From assembly GCA_964536015.1 (NCBI GenBank), contig CAZHVS010000011.1, positions 47,750-111,749 of the forward strand: DNA of 64,000 nucleotides. Reading direction: 5' to 3'. The stretch's first letter is position 1; every line of letters starts with the position of its first letter. The stretch comes from CAZHVS01 sp964536015 (GTDB lineage Bacteria; Bacteroidota; Ignavibacteria; Ignavibacteriales; Ignavibacteriaceae). Under the pieces are notes generated by a model. The model was not told the DNA's origin. It did not search any database and worked only from the letters and a program-made list of their open reading frames with translations. Shown here one piece after another: positions 9,480 through 18,236 of this stretch. The translations under genes were made by a program, and so were the position numbers.

Positions 9480-11402
9480 ATGTCTTTTAAAAAATATCTT
9501 ATTCTATCAATAGTTTTATTAATTAGTTGCGAAATATTTTCACAGGAAAAATTAAACTGGCAGAAAAATTTACCATCAAAGTTGGTAGATAATTTTATCT
9601 ACCTATATCCAGATTCTATTGCATATCCAGATGAACCCAAAAGTCATAAATGGAATTATGAACAAGGATTGATGTATGAAGCTATTTACAGACTATATGA
9701 AAAGACAAATAATAAAAAATATTTGAACTACATCAAAAAAAATCTTGATTATTACATTCAAACTAATGGTGATATAAAAACATATAAACAGGATGAATTT
9801 AATCTTGATAACATTAATCCAGGACGAGCATTACTAAATTTTTATGAGATCACTGGAAAAGAGAAATATAAAATTGCTGCAGACCATTTGCGTGAACAGC
9901 TAAAAAATCATCCAAGGACTATAGAAGGTGGTTTCTGGCACAAAAAGGTTTATCCATTTCAGATGTGGCTGGATGGATTATATATGGCTCAACCATTTTA
10001 TCTGAGATATGCAATTAAGTTTAATGATAGTGCTGCTGTTAATGATGTCATCAATCAATTTGAATATATAAATAAACATCTTTTTGATACGAGAACAGGT
10101 TTATATTTTCATGGATGGGATGAAAGTAAAAAACAATTATGGGCAAACCCAGTTACCGGGGTATCACCAAACTTTTGGGGGAGGTCAATTGGATGGTTTA
10201 TAATGGCTGTGATTGATGTTCTTGATTATCTTCCAAAAGAACATCCCAGAAGAAAAATGTTTATTGAGACTATGCAAAATTTATCGAAAGCAATTTTAAA
10301 GTATCGGGATGATAAAACTCTTTTATGGTATCAGGTAATCGACAAAGGAGATTCTTCAGGAAATTATATTGAAACTTCTGCATCTTTGATGTTCATTTAT
10401 GCATTTGCAAAAGGTGCAAATAAAGGATATTTGAATGTTACTTATCTTGATTATGCAAAAGAATCTTTCGAATCTCTCCTTAAGAACTTTGTAACAATGG
10501 AAAAAGGGAAAATTTATCTACACAATGTTTGTAAAGTAGGTGGACTGGGAGGCAATCCTTATCGGGATGGAAGTTTTAAATATTATATATCAGAACCCAA
10601 AAGAATAAATGATTTTAAAGGATATGGACCATTTATACTTGCATCACTTGAAATTGAAAAGTGGGAAGAGTACAAAAAGATTGGGAAAAATAAAGTTATT
10701 GGTCTTGATTATTTTTATAACAATGAATACAAAGATGGAAAAAGATTTCACTATATCTGGGATGATGAAGAATTTTCTGGTTTCTCAGAATTAGGTAAAA
10801 TATTTTCGTCTTATGGTGGAAAAATCACTCAGGTATTTACTGAACCATCGAAAAAAGATTTAGATAAATTAAGCGTCTATATTGTTGTCGATCCTGATAA
10901 TGAAAAGGAAAATGCAAATCCAAATATTATTACAAACTATGCTGCAAATATAATCGTAGAATGGGTAAGAAAAGGTGGTGTTCTTATGATGTTTGCAAAT
11001 GATAGCGGAAACTGTAATTTAAATTCATTGAATATTCTTGCTGAAAAATTTTATCTGAAATTCAATCATGATTGTTTTAACAACGTAATAGGGAAAAATT
11101 ATGAGATGGGAAAATTTGATAATTTACCTGAGCATGAAATTTTTAAAAATGTAAGCAGAATTTATTTAAAAGAAATTTGTTCGATTAGTCTTAAAAATAA
11201 AGCTATTCCAATTTTACAAAGAGAAGGAAAAACTTTCGTTGCAGGAATCCAGTATGGGAAAGGATATGTGCTTGCTATCGGAGATCCATGGTTATATAAC
11301 GAATACATAGATAACAGAAAACTACCCCACGATTTTGAAAATTATATTAGTGCAAAAAATATATGCAAATACATTTTACAAAAATCCAATAAAGTAAAGT
11401 AA
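9480..11402 (+). CDS. GH105 unsaturated rhamnogalacturonyl hydrolase with C-terminal GATase-like domain
   Basis: The N-terminal ~370 residues match the GH105 (YteR/YesR) family, which hydrolyses the unsaturated galacturonyl residue left by lyases. Visible markers include the (alpha/alpha)6-barrel motifs WNYEQG, GGFWHK..YP.QMWLDGLYM, WGRSIGWF and GGNPYRDGSF. A hydrophobic signal peptide (ends EIFSQ) predicts export, probably to the periplasm because there is no T9SS tail. Residues ~385-640 form a second domain, starting GLDYFYNNE, with VYIVVDPD, WVRKGGVLMMFAND and YGKGYVLAIGDPW. It resembles DUF4350/glutamine-amidotransferase-like folds without an obvious catalytic Cys. At 640 residues it is much longer than a single-domain GH105 (~370). 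No Shine-Dalgarno is seen before the ATG. Confidence 0.87.
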   Translation: MSFKKYLILSIVLLISCEIFSQEKLNWQKNLPSKLVDNFIYLYPDSIAYPDEPKSHKWNYEQGLMYEAIYRLYEKTNNKKYLNYIKKNLDYYIQTNGDIKTYKQDEFNLDNINPGRALLNFYEITGKEKYKIAADHLREQLKNHPRTIEGGFWHKKVYPFQMWLDGLYMAQPFYLRYAIKFNDSAAVNDVINQFEYINKHLFDTRTGLYFHGWDESKKQLWANPVTGVSPNFWGRSIGWFIMAVIDVLDYLPKEHPRRKMFIETMQNLSKAILKYRDDKTLLWYQVIDKGDSSGNYIETSASLMFIYAFAKGANKGYLNVTYLDYAKESFESLLKNFVTMEKGKIYLHNVCKVGGLGGNPYRDGSFKYYISEPKRINDFKGYGPFILASLEIEKWEEYKKIGKNKVIGLDYFYNNEYKDGKRFHYIWDDEEFSGFSELGKIFSSYGGKITQVFTEPSKKDLDKLSVYIVVDPDNEKENANPNIITNYAANIIVEWVRKGGVLMMFANDSGNCNLNSLNILAEKFYLKFNHDCFNNVIGKNYEMGKFDNLPEHEIFKNVSRIYLKEICSISLKNKAIPILQREGKTFVAGIQYGKGYVLAIGDPWLYNEYIDNRKLPHDFENYISAKNICKYILQKSNKVK

Positions 11403-11471
11403 TGGATACGAATTTTTGGATTATAAACATTATATTATATTCGCTTAACTAATTAAAACTTAGATATAGAA

Positions 11472-12509
11472 ATGAATGGTAGATATAGACCAATAAAACT
11501 AGATGATCTTGCAAAGAAGCTAAAAGTTTCTAAAGTAACGATATCAAAAGCTTTAAGAGATCATCCTGATATTTCTGAAGAAATGAAAAAAAAGGTGAAA
11601 GAACTTGCTGATAAAGTTGGATACATTCCAAACTCAATGGCAAGAAGCCTTTCAGCAAGAAGATCAAATATTCTTGGATTGGTAATTCCAAAAATTGCAC
11701 ACATCTTTTTTGCTACTGTTATTGAAGCAGTTTATAATACAGCCTTTATTAATAATTATGAAACATTTTTAACAATTTCACAGGAAAATGCAGAAAGAGA
11801 AAAAAAACATATTCAATCCTTAATTTCAAATAAAGTTGATGGATTAATAGTGTCTATTACTCAAGAGACAAAGGATACAGAAATTTTTAATAAAGTTATG
11901 GAAAACGGAGTTCCATTAATTTTTATTGATAGAGTTCCGGACATGCCTAATATATCGAGTATTACAGTTGATGATATTGGCGGCTCTTATAGTGCCATTG
12001 ATTATGCAATTAAAAAAGGGTATAAGAAAATTGCTCACCTTGGCGGTTACAGGCATATTAATATTGGACGTGCAAGATTAGAAGGATTTCTTTCAGCAAT
12101 GAAACATCATCGTGTGCCGGTCAATCCTTTATGGATTACGGAAGGAGGATTTGGTGAAGAAGATGGGTATAATGGTTTTATGAAAATTTATCGAAAAGGA
12201 AATCTTCCTGAATATGTTCTTGCTGTTACTTATCCTGTTGCATTAGGAATGTATGCTGCAGCTCTTGAATTGGGAATCAGGATTCCTGAAGATATTGAAG
12301 TAACCTGTTTCGGAAAAAATACTTTTAATCGATACATACCCTCGGTCTTTAATTTTATAAATCAGCCAGCACAGGAGCTAGGAAAAGAAGCCGTAATGCT
12401 TGCTATTCAGCAAATAGAAAATCCTTATAACTTCGAACCAAAACAAATTCAACTTAAAACACAATTAATAATAAACGATCCAAACGCACAAAAAGAAGTA
12501 ATAGTTTAG
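11472..12509 (+). CDS. LacI-family transcriptional regulator
   Basis: This 345-residue protein has a typical LacI N-terminal helix-turn-helix (residues ~5-60, LDDLAKKLKVSKVTISKALRD, then the hinge NSMARSLSARRS). A periplasmic-binding-protein-like effector domain follows (~62-335, LGLVIPKIAHIFFA... and IFIDRVP). It sits between pectin-degradation enzymes and the uronate catabolic genes, so it is the best candidate for the local controller, responding to a uronate or keto-deoxy sugar. The effector cannot be read from sequence. A perfect 17-bp palindrome at 24041-24057 in front of eda is one possible binding site. Confidence 0.93.
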   Translation: MNGRYRPIKLDDLAKKLKVSKVTISKALRDHPDISEEMKKKVKELADKVGYIPNSMARSLSARRSNILGLVIPKIAHIFFATVIEAVYNTAFINNYETFLTISQENAEREKKHIQSLISNKVDGLIVSITQETKDTEIFNKVMENGVPLIFIDRVPDMPNISSITVDDIGGSYSAIDYAIKKGYKKIAHLGGYRHINIGRARLEGFLSAMKHHRVPVNPLWITEGGFGEEDGYNGFMKIYRKGNLPEYVLAVTYPVALGMYAAALELGIRIPEDIEVTCFGKNTFNRYIPSVFNFINQPAQELGKEAVMLAIQQIENPYNFEPKQIQLKTQLIINDPNAQKEVIV

Positions 12510-12561
12510 TATAACTAAAAATCTCAATTGTTAATCCTCTTTTCTAATAAAATCTATTCCA

Positions 12562-13566
12562 TTGATATATAAAATATTCAACTTATTTTTCTTTTTTTTG
12601 CTATTCTTAAATTTTAAGAATCAGCCACAAGATAGTAATTATAATCTTGTCGTTGCTTCTGATGGAACTGGAAATTATAAAAGCGTTAATGAAGCTATAA
12701 ATTTTGCTTCAACTGATGGTGAAGGATTTTTTAAAATATTTATAAAAAATGGAACTTATAAAGAAAAAGTTTTTATTGAAAAAAGTAAAATTGTTTTAAT
12801 AGGTGAGTCTGCTGATAGTACCATAATAATTTATCCTGAATTACGAAAAAAATGGCTTGAAAATAATTCCAATGATTATGGCGCTGCAGTTATTAATATA
12901 AAAGAAAATGTTTCTGATTTAATATTTTACAATTTAACAATTCGTAACAACTATGGTTCTTTATATAATGATCATGATCATCAATTTACTATTCGTGGTG
13001 CTGGTAATAAAATAATTTTACTTAATTGTAAAATAATCTCTGATGGTGGCGATGCATTAAGTCTTTGGAATGGAAAGGATGGAATGTATTATCATAAAAA
13101 TTGTTTGTTCGAGGGTTATGTAGATTTTGTTTGTCCGAGAGGTTGGTGTTATATAACAGATTGTAAATTTTATGGGCATAATAAAAGTGCATCTATCTGG
13201 CACGATGGCAGTAAAAATAAAAATCAAAAATTAGTAGTTGTAAATTCATACTTTGATGGTGTTCAAGGATTTCCGCTTGGCCGTTATCATCGTGATTCAC
13301 AATTTTTATTAATCAATTGTAAGTTCTCGAAAAATATGGCTGATATTCCTATTTACTTCGTCCCCAAGAATCCACCAATTGAAATTAAATGGGGACACAG
13401 AGTTTATTTTTACAATTGTCACGGTGATTCAGTTGATTATAACTGGCATATTAACAATTTGAATTTATCTGAAGAAAAACTAGAACCACAACAAATTACT
13501 CCAATTTGGACATTTAATGGATTCTGGAATCCTGAAGAAATTATTTTACAACTTAAACTAAAATAG
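12562..13566 (+). CDS. Divergent pectinesterase-family (CE8-like) exported protein
   Basis: The frame starts at TTG (12562); the in-frame stop at 12532 leaves no ATG, and the first 18 codons form a hydrophobic signal sequence (FNLFFFFLLF). The 334-residue protein opens its beta-helix with VVASDGTGNYKSVNEAI, the classical CE8 start, and keeps KNGTYKEKV and LIGESADSTII. The active-site motifs differ: GYQDT is replaced by a GGDALSLW segment, GxVDFIFG by GYVDFVCPRG and LGRPW by LGRYHRD. The second Asp and the Arg are therefore kept, while the surrounding subsites change. It may be a methylesterase for short or unsaturated oligogalacturonides, or a related esterase. It has no T9SS tail, so it is probably periplasmic. 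Confidence 0.82.
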   Translation: MIYKIFNLFFFFLLFLNFKNQPQDSNYNLVVASDGTGNYKSVNEAINFASTDGEGFFKIFIKNGTYKEKVFIEKSKIVLIGESADSTIIIYPELRKKWLENNSNDYGAAVINIKENVSDLIFYNLTIRNNYGSLYNDHDHQFTIRGAGNKIILLNCKIISDGGDALSLWNGKDGMYYHKNCLFEGYVDFVCPRGWCYITDCKFYGHNKSASIWHDGSKNKNQKLVVVNSYFDGVQGFPLGRYHRDSQFLLINCKFSKNMADIPIYFVPKNPPIEIKWGHRVYFYNCHGDSVDYNWHINNLNLSEEKLEPQQITPIWTFNGFWNPEEIILQLKLK

Positions 13567-13627
13567 AATTTTAATAAAATAATATTTGAAATAATTAAAT
13601 TAAATTTTAAGAAATGTGAGGAATTAT

Positions 13628-14878
13628 ATGTATCTTGAAAAATATAGTATAGGTATTGGTGATCGTTTTGGACGCGAAGGAGTAGCTCAACTAAATGCAC
13701 TTAAAAAGGCAAAAGAAAAAGGAGTTACAGTTGTTCCTGTCTGGAATAAATCAAAACGCGAACACGATTTAATCGGTTCTTCACCAATCGATGCAAGAAT
13801 AGAAGCTGATAATGCTGTTAAGACACTTGGTTGGAAAGATTCTTATTATGTTGATGCCGATCATATTGGCGTAAAAACAGTTGATAATTTTGTTGAACAT
13901 TGCAATTTTTTTACAATTGACGTTGCTGATTTTATTGGTAAAGAAGTTTCGCAAGAAGAAAAAGATAAATTTATAAAACATGCAACCGGCTTTTCAGGAA
14001 AAATAGAAATTGAAAATCTTTCACGCCCTTTTGAAATTAATATTGAAAAATTAAATGCGATTACAGTAAAATATCTCGGTGCCATTAAAGAAGCTTCGAC
14101 TATTTATAAAAAAATAAAAACTATAAAAGGGAATGAAAATTTTATTGCAGAAGTATCACTTGACGAAAATGAACAGGCACAAACTCCCGAAGAATTATTC
14201 TTTATCTTATTAGGTTTATCACTCGAAAATATTCCTGTTCAAACAATTGCTCCCAAATTTACTGGTAGGTTTAATAAAGGTGTCGATTATGTTGGAAATG
14301 TAGAACAATTTGCAAGAGAGTTTGAAGATGACATAATTATGATAAAATTTGCAGTACAGTCATTTAATCTTCCGACTAATCTTAAATTAAGCATTCATTC
14401 CGGAAGCGATAAATTTTCTTTGTATAATCCAATTAAACAAGTTATTAAAAAATATAATTGTGGACTGCATCTTAAAACGGCAGGTACAACATGGCTTGAA
14501 GAATTAATCGGGCTTGCTGAAGCCGGTGGTGATGGTCTTCTCATTGCTAAGGATATTTATCAACAAGCCTACAACAGAATTGATGAAATGATGAAGCCCT
14601 ATTTAACGGTTGTTGATATTAATACTGCTTTACTTCCTAAACCAGATGAAGTATGGAAGTGGGAAAGTAAAACTTATGTTAATAATTTACGACACAATCA
14701 ATCATGTTCTGAATACAATATTCATTTTCGACAGCTTTTACATCTTGCATACAAAATTGCTGCAGAAATGGGGAAAAAATATCTCGATGCAATTGAAGAG
14801 AATAAAATAATAATTGCAAAGAATGTAACTGAAAATCTTTTTGACAGACATATTAGTAAATTATTCCTTAATGATTAA
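13628..14878 (+). CDS. uxaE: Tagaturonate epimerase (tagaturonate to fructuronate)
   Basis: The protein matches the UxaE family known from Thermotoga: YSIGIGDRFGREG at the N-terminus, PVWNKSKREH, IGSSP, VDADHIGVKTVD and the C-terminal half with LSIHSGSDKFSLY and HLKTAGTTWLEE. His/Asp-rich motifs fit its metal dependence. UxaE interconverts D-tagaturonate and D-fructuronate, so galacturonate can enter the fructuronate branch without UxaB/UxaA. I choose ATG 13628 (416 residues) because GTGAGG lies just upstream as a ribosome site; the GTG at 13616 would add four residues. Its natural neighbours, a reductase to mannonate and a KDG kinase, are encoded downstream; uxaC is not in the window. Confidence 0.88.
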   Translation: MYLEKYSIGIGDRFGREGVAQLNALKKAKEKGVTVVPVWNKSKREHDLIGSSPIDARIEADNAVKTLGWKDSYYVDADHIGVKTVDNFVEHCNFFTIDVADFIGKEVSQEEKDKFIKHATGFSGKIEIENLSRPFEINIEKLNAITVKYLGAIKEASTIYKKIKTIKGNENFIAEVSLDENEQAQTPEELFFILLGLSLENIPVQTIAPKFTGRFNKGVDYVGNVEQFAREFEDDIIMIKFAVQSFNLPTNLKLSIHSGSDKFSLYNPIKQVIKKYNCGLHLKTAGTTWLEELIGLAEAGGDGLLIAKDIYQQAYNRIDEMMKPYLTVVDINTALLPKPDEVWKWESKTYVNNLRHNQSCSEYNIHFRQLLHLAYKIAAEMGKKYLDAIEENKIIIAKNVTENLFDRHISKLFLND

Positions 14879-14908
14879 TTTTTTATTTTAATTTGGTGAA
14901 AGAAAACA

Positions 14909-15742
14909 ATGGACGTACGATTTAGCACTGATAATAATTCTTATAAAAGAATGACTACTGAAGAGTTGAAAAAATTATTTCTAATTGATAAGCTTTTCAG
15001 TATCGATAACATTTATTCACTTTATTCAGATATTGACAGATCAATTACTGGTTCTGCTGTTCCTGTCTCAAAAGAACTTTCTTTAGTCAGCAGCAAAAAA
15101 GAAATGGCTTCAGAATATTTTCTTGAAAGAAGAGAAATCGGTATTATTAACATCGGGAAAAAAGGACTTATAAAAGCTGATGGAAAGGAGTATCAACTTG
15201 AAAATAAAGATGCACTTTATTTAGGTAAGGGAGTAAAAGAAGTAATATTTAAAAGTGATAAATCTGAGGAACCAGCAAAGTTTTACTTCGTAAGTTACCC
15301 AGCTCATACAGAATATCCTGCCACTCTCATCAAATTTTCAGATGCAGTAAAAGCAAATCTTGGTTCACAAAATGACGCAAATAAAAGAACAATCAATAAA
15401 CTGATTTTACCAGGAAAAGTAAAAACCTGTCAAGTAGTTATGGGTATAACAGAACTTGAAGATGGAAATGTCTGGAACACAATGCCTGTTCATACCCATC
15501 AAAGGCGATCAGAAATTTATATGTATTTTAATATGAAAAAAGATTCTGTTCTTTTGCATTTATTTGGTGAACCTGACGAAACAAGACATTTCATTATAAG
15601 GAATGAACAGGCTGTCCTTTCACCAAGCTGGTCCATTCACAGTGGCGTAGGGACTTCTGCTTATTCATTTATTTGGTCAATGGGTGGAGAAAACCAGGAA
15701 TTTGATGATATGGATTGGATTTCAATGGAAAAGTTAAATTGA
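14909..15742 (+). CDS. kduI: 5-keto-4-deoxyuronate isomerase
   Basis: At 277 residues the length is that of KduI. The zinc-binding cupin motif HTHQRRSE supplies His195, His197 and Glu202, and His244 lies in SIHSGVGTSAYSF, matching the ligand pattern of E. coli KduI (196, 198, 203, 245). Other family marks are DIDRSITGSAVP, RREIGIINIG and DALYLGKG. The enzyme converts 4-deoxy-L-threo-5-hexosulose uronate (from unsaturated galacturonate) to 2,5-diketo-3-deoxygluconate, the substrate of KduD encoded at 22249. It sits in the cytoplasmic part of the cluster, 30 bp after uxaE. Confidence 0.95.
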   Translation: MDVRFSTDNNSYKRMTTEELKKLFLIDKLFSIDNIYSLYSDIDRSITGSAVPVSKELSLVSSKKEMASEYFLERREIGIINIGKKGLIKADGKEYQLENKDALYLGKGVKEVIFKSDKSEEPAKFYFVSYPAHTEYPATLIKFSDAVKANLGSQNDANKRTINKLILPGKVKTCQVVMGITELEDGNVWNTMPVHTHQRRSEIYMYFNMKKDSVLLHLFGEPDETRHFIIRNEQAVLSPSWSIHSGVGTSAYSFIWSMGGENQEFDDMDWISMEKLN

Positions 15743-15756
15743 AGGAAGGAGATCGC

Positions 15757-16254
15757 ATGAAGAAAAATTTCATTCTGGTTTTCATTGTTCTGCTTTTCAA
15801 CTTTTATGGTTGCAAAAAGGAAGATAATAATCCTTCACAAACAGTATTGACCGCACAGGAACAATGGGAATCTTATATTAGCAATGATAGTACCGTTACA
15901 AGCAGTTGGACTCTTAACCAAAAAAATATTTATTATTCTTCAATCTCAGGCGAATGGAAAATAAATTATAATTCATCTGTTATTACCTGTACCCTAAACG
16001 AAGGGGCTTTTGGGATCATTGGAAATAAGTTGACTTTTGTTGTAAATGGAACAGCAATTAATCCCGCCTTACCAGTTGATTCTTCTTCATCAACTTTCTT
16101 TTTGAATGTTAATGGTGAAGACCTTGATACAACAAGTACTGGGAAATGTAAAGGGATATACACAATATCATTTAAATCAAAAAGCTTTCCAACTAATCTT
16201 AGCGGTAATTGGGTTGCAAGATTAAAATCAGGTAGTGGAATTACTAACTGGTAA
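15757..16254 (+). CDS. Small predicted lipoprotein in the uronate operon
   Basis: A 165-residue protein with an N-terminal hydrophobic stretch and a lipobox ending FNFYGC at residue ~20, so it should be lipid-anchored. The ATG at 15757 is preceded by AAGGAAGGAGA; an earlier in-frame ATG at 15715 overlaps kduI and would bury the lipobox. The mature part has beta-rich, Ser/Thr-rich sequence and one short repeated theme (SGEWKINY... and SGNWVARLKSG). I do not recognise a family. Lying 24 bp before the SDR gene, it is in the operon; a role in uronate or oligosaccharide capture is possible but unproven. Confidence 0.8.
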   Translation: MKKNFILVFIVLLFNFYGCKKEDNNPSQTVLTAQEQWESYISNDSTVTSSWTLNQKNIYYSSISGEWKINYNSSVITCTLNEGAFGIIGNKLTFVVNGTAINPALPVDSSSSTFFLNVNGEDLDTTSTGKCKGIYTISFKSKSFPTNLSGNWVARLKSGSGITNW

Positions 16255-16277
16255 TAAAAACATAAACAGGAGAAAAA

Positions 16278-17126
16278 ATGAAAAAATATTTTAGTGAACT
16301 TGAGGACAAGGTTGCAATTGTAACTGGTGGAGCAGGGGTTCTTGGATTTGCGTTGAGTAAAGCACTTTCAAATGTTGGGGTTAAAGTTGCAATTCTTGGT
16401 CGTGATATAGAACGTGCAAACAAAGTTGCTAAGGAAATTGTCCAAGAAACAAGAGTAAATGTAATCGGAGTAAAAGCGGATGTAATTGATAAAGATAGTC
16501 TATTACAAGCAAAGGATGAAGTGAATTCTAAACTTGGCAAAATAAATATTCTAATTAATTGTGCTGGAGGTAATTCACCACAAGCTACAACTGCAAGTGA
16601 ATATATAACAAAAGAAAATATTTCTGACCTTGATAAAACTTTTTTTGGACTTGAAGTTGAAGGTTTTAAAAAAGTTTTTGATTTGAACTTTCTCGGAACA
16701 ATATTACCAACAATGGTTTTTGCTAAAGATATGATTGAAACAGGTTCAGGCAATATCATAAATATTTCATCAATGAATGCATTCAGACCATTAACTAAAA
16801 TTCCTGCGTATTCAGCAGCAAAAGCATCAATTAATAATTTAACAGAGTGGCTTGCTGTGCATTTTGCAAAAATAAATATCAGGGTGAATGCAATTGCACC
16901 TGGTTTCTTTTTAACAAATCAAAACCGGTTTTTATTAGTTGATGAAAAAACCGGTGATTTGACTGCGCGTGGAAAGAAAATTATTTCAAATACTCCATTG
17001 GACAAGTTTGGTGAACCTGAAGATTTACAAGGAACTTTACTATATCTGGTTTCAGATTTTTCCAGATTTGTTACAGGTGTAACTATTCCTGTTGATGGCG
17101 GTTTTAATGCTTATTCTGGTGTTTAA
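16278..17126 (+). CDS. SDR oxidoreductase, probable fructuronate reductase (D-mannonate oxidoreductase)
   Basis: A 282-residue classical short-chain dehydrogenase: NAD(P) site TGGAGVLGFAL (~residues 16-26), NCAGG at ~95, catalytic Ser in NISSMNAF and the YSAAK pair. The C-terminus is PVDGGFNAYSG. It is longer than most SDRs because of an insertion around residues 100-130. Its place two genes after uxaE suggests it is the SDR-type UxuB that reduces D-fructuronate to D-mannonate; such non-orthologous SDRs occur in galacturonate clusters. A 2-keto-gluconate-type reductase cannot be excluded. The ribosome site is CAGGAGA. KduD at 22249 is a separate SDR, so this one needs a different substrate. 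Confidence 0.85.
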   Translation: MKKYFSELEDKVAIVTGGAGVLGFALSKALSNVGVKVAILGRDIERANKVAKEIVQETRVNVIGVKADVIDKDSLLQAKDEVNSKLGKINILINCAGGNSPQATTASEYITKENISDLDKTFFGLEVEGFKKVFDLNFLGTILPTMVFAKDMIETGSGNIINISSMNAFRPLTKIPAYSAAKASINNLTEWLAVHFAKINIRVNAIAPGFFLTNQNRFLLVDEKTGDLTARGKKIISNTPLDKFGEPEDLQGTLLYLVSDFSRFVTGVTIPVDGGFNAYSGV

Positions 17127-17140
17127 GAAAGGATGATAAA

Positions 17141-18220
17141 ATGAATGGATTAAAAATTAATAAAAACGCTTTGTTAGATTTTGTTTCGCTTGGTGCATTA
17201 GTACATCGTCTTGATCCAGGAATTATTCCATTTAGAAAAGCTAACTTGTGTCAAATACATGTAAGTGGAGGAGAGTATAATGTTGCTGCAAATCTTTCCG
17301 ATTGCTTTAAACTGAACACGGCAATTGTTAGTGCTATTGTTGATTATCCCATTGGTGATTTGATTTCTGAAAGAGTTAAAGCCATGGGTGTTAAAGGAAT
17401 CTTTAAACATTTTAATCATAATGGTGTAAACGGACCAAATATGGCAACTGTGTACAGTGATCAAGGATTTGGTGCAAGAGCCCCTGTCGTTTTTTATAAT
17501 CGATGCAATGAAGCTGCAGCGCAATTAAAACCAGGAGATTTTAAATGGAATGAAATTTTTGCCGATGGAGTCAAATGGTTTCATAGTGGAGGAATATTTG
17601 CTTCGCTTTCTGAAACAACAGGAGAATTAATACTTGAAGCAATGAAGGCAGCTAAAGAAGCCGGAGCCGTTACAAGTTTTGATCTTAATTATCGTGCAAA
17701 ACTCTGGAATATATGGGGTGGTGAACAAAAAGCTGTTGAGATAATTAATAAAATAGTTAACTATGTTGATGTGCTTGTTGGTAATGAAGAAGATTTACAA
17801 AAAGGTTTAGGTATTAAAGGTCCAGAAGTTGAATCAAAATCAAAACTTGATCCAACTATCTTTTTTTCTATGATTAACGAAGTAGTTAAAAAATATCATA
17901 ATGTAAAAATTGTTGCTACTACATTAAGAGAAGTACATTCAACTAATAGACATAGCTGGAGTGCAGTTGCTTGGATGAATGGAAAAACTTATCAGGCACC
18001 TACAGCAGAACTTGATGTGCTTGATCGAGTTGGAGGCGGAGATGGATTCGCTTCAGGTTTTATTTATGGACTTATAAACAATGAATCACCTGAAGAAGCT
18101 ATAAAACTTGGCTGGGCTCATGGTGCTTTATTAACTACTTATCCTGGTGATACCACGATGGCTTCAATTGCAGAAGTCAGAGCCTTTGCCAAAGGTGGGT
18201 CAGCAAGAATTCAGAGATAA
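17141..18220 (+). CDS. PfkB-family sugar/sugar-acid kinase (paralogue of KdgK)
   Basis: A 359-residue PfkB kinase. It has the substrate-side GGEYNVAANL motif (~44-53), FDLNYRAKLW, GNEEDLQKGLG and the C-terminal signature DRVGGGDGFASGF carrying the catalytic Asp. It shares NYRAKLW, NEED, TLRE and the end motif with the KdgK at 24748, so the two are paralogues. This copy has a longer N-terminal region and G after the catalytic Asp instead of S. Its immediate partners are the SDR upstream and the LarA homologue and gnd downstream rather than eda. I therefore infer that it may phosphorylate gluconate (or mannonate) rather than KDG. The plain alternative is a second KDG kinase. Ribosome site AAAGGATG. 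Confidence 0.85.
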   Translation: MNGLKINKNALLDFVSLGALVHRLDPGIIPFRKANLCQIHVSGGEYNVAANLSDCFKLNTAIVSAIVDYPIGDLISERVKAMGVKGIFKHFNHNGVNGPNMATVYSDQGFGARAPVVFYNRCNEAAAQLKPGDFKWNEIFADGVKWFHSGGIFASLSETTGELILEAMKAAKEAGAVTSFDLNYRAKLWNIWGGEQKAVEIINKIVNYVDVLVGNEEDLQKGLGIKGPEVESKSKLDPTIFFSMINEVVKKYHNVKIVATTLREVHSTNRHSWSAVAWMNGKTYQAPTAELDVLDRVGGGDGFASGFIYGLINNESPEEAIKLGWAHGALLTTYPGDTTMASIAEVRAFAKGGSARIQR

Positions 18221-18236
18221 TTTTTATTTAATGTAA

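Noticed and set aside
15715..15756. Upstream ATG for the small lipoprotein
   Set aside because: It would overlap kduI and place the lipobox too far from the N-terminus; ATG 15757 has a strong ribosome site.
16244..16759. 171-codon minus-strand frame across the SDR gene
   Set aside because: The plus strand encodes a complete SDR with all motifs; the minus frame is its shadow.
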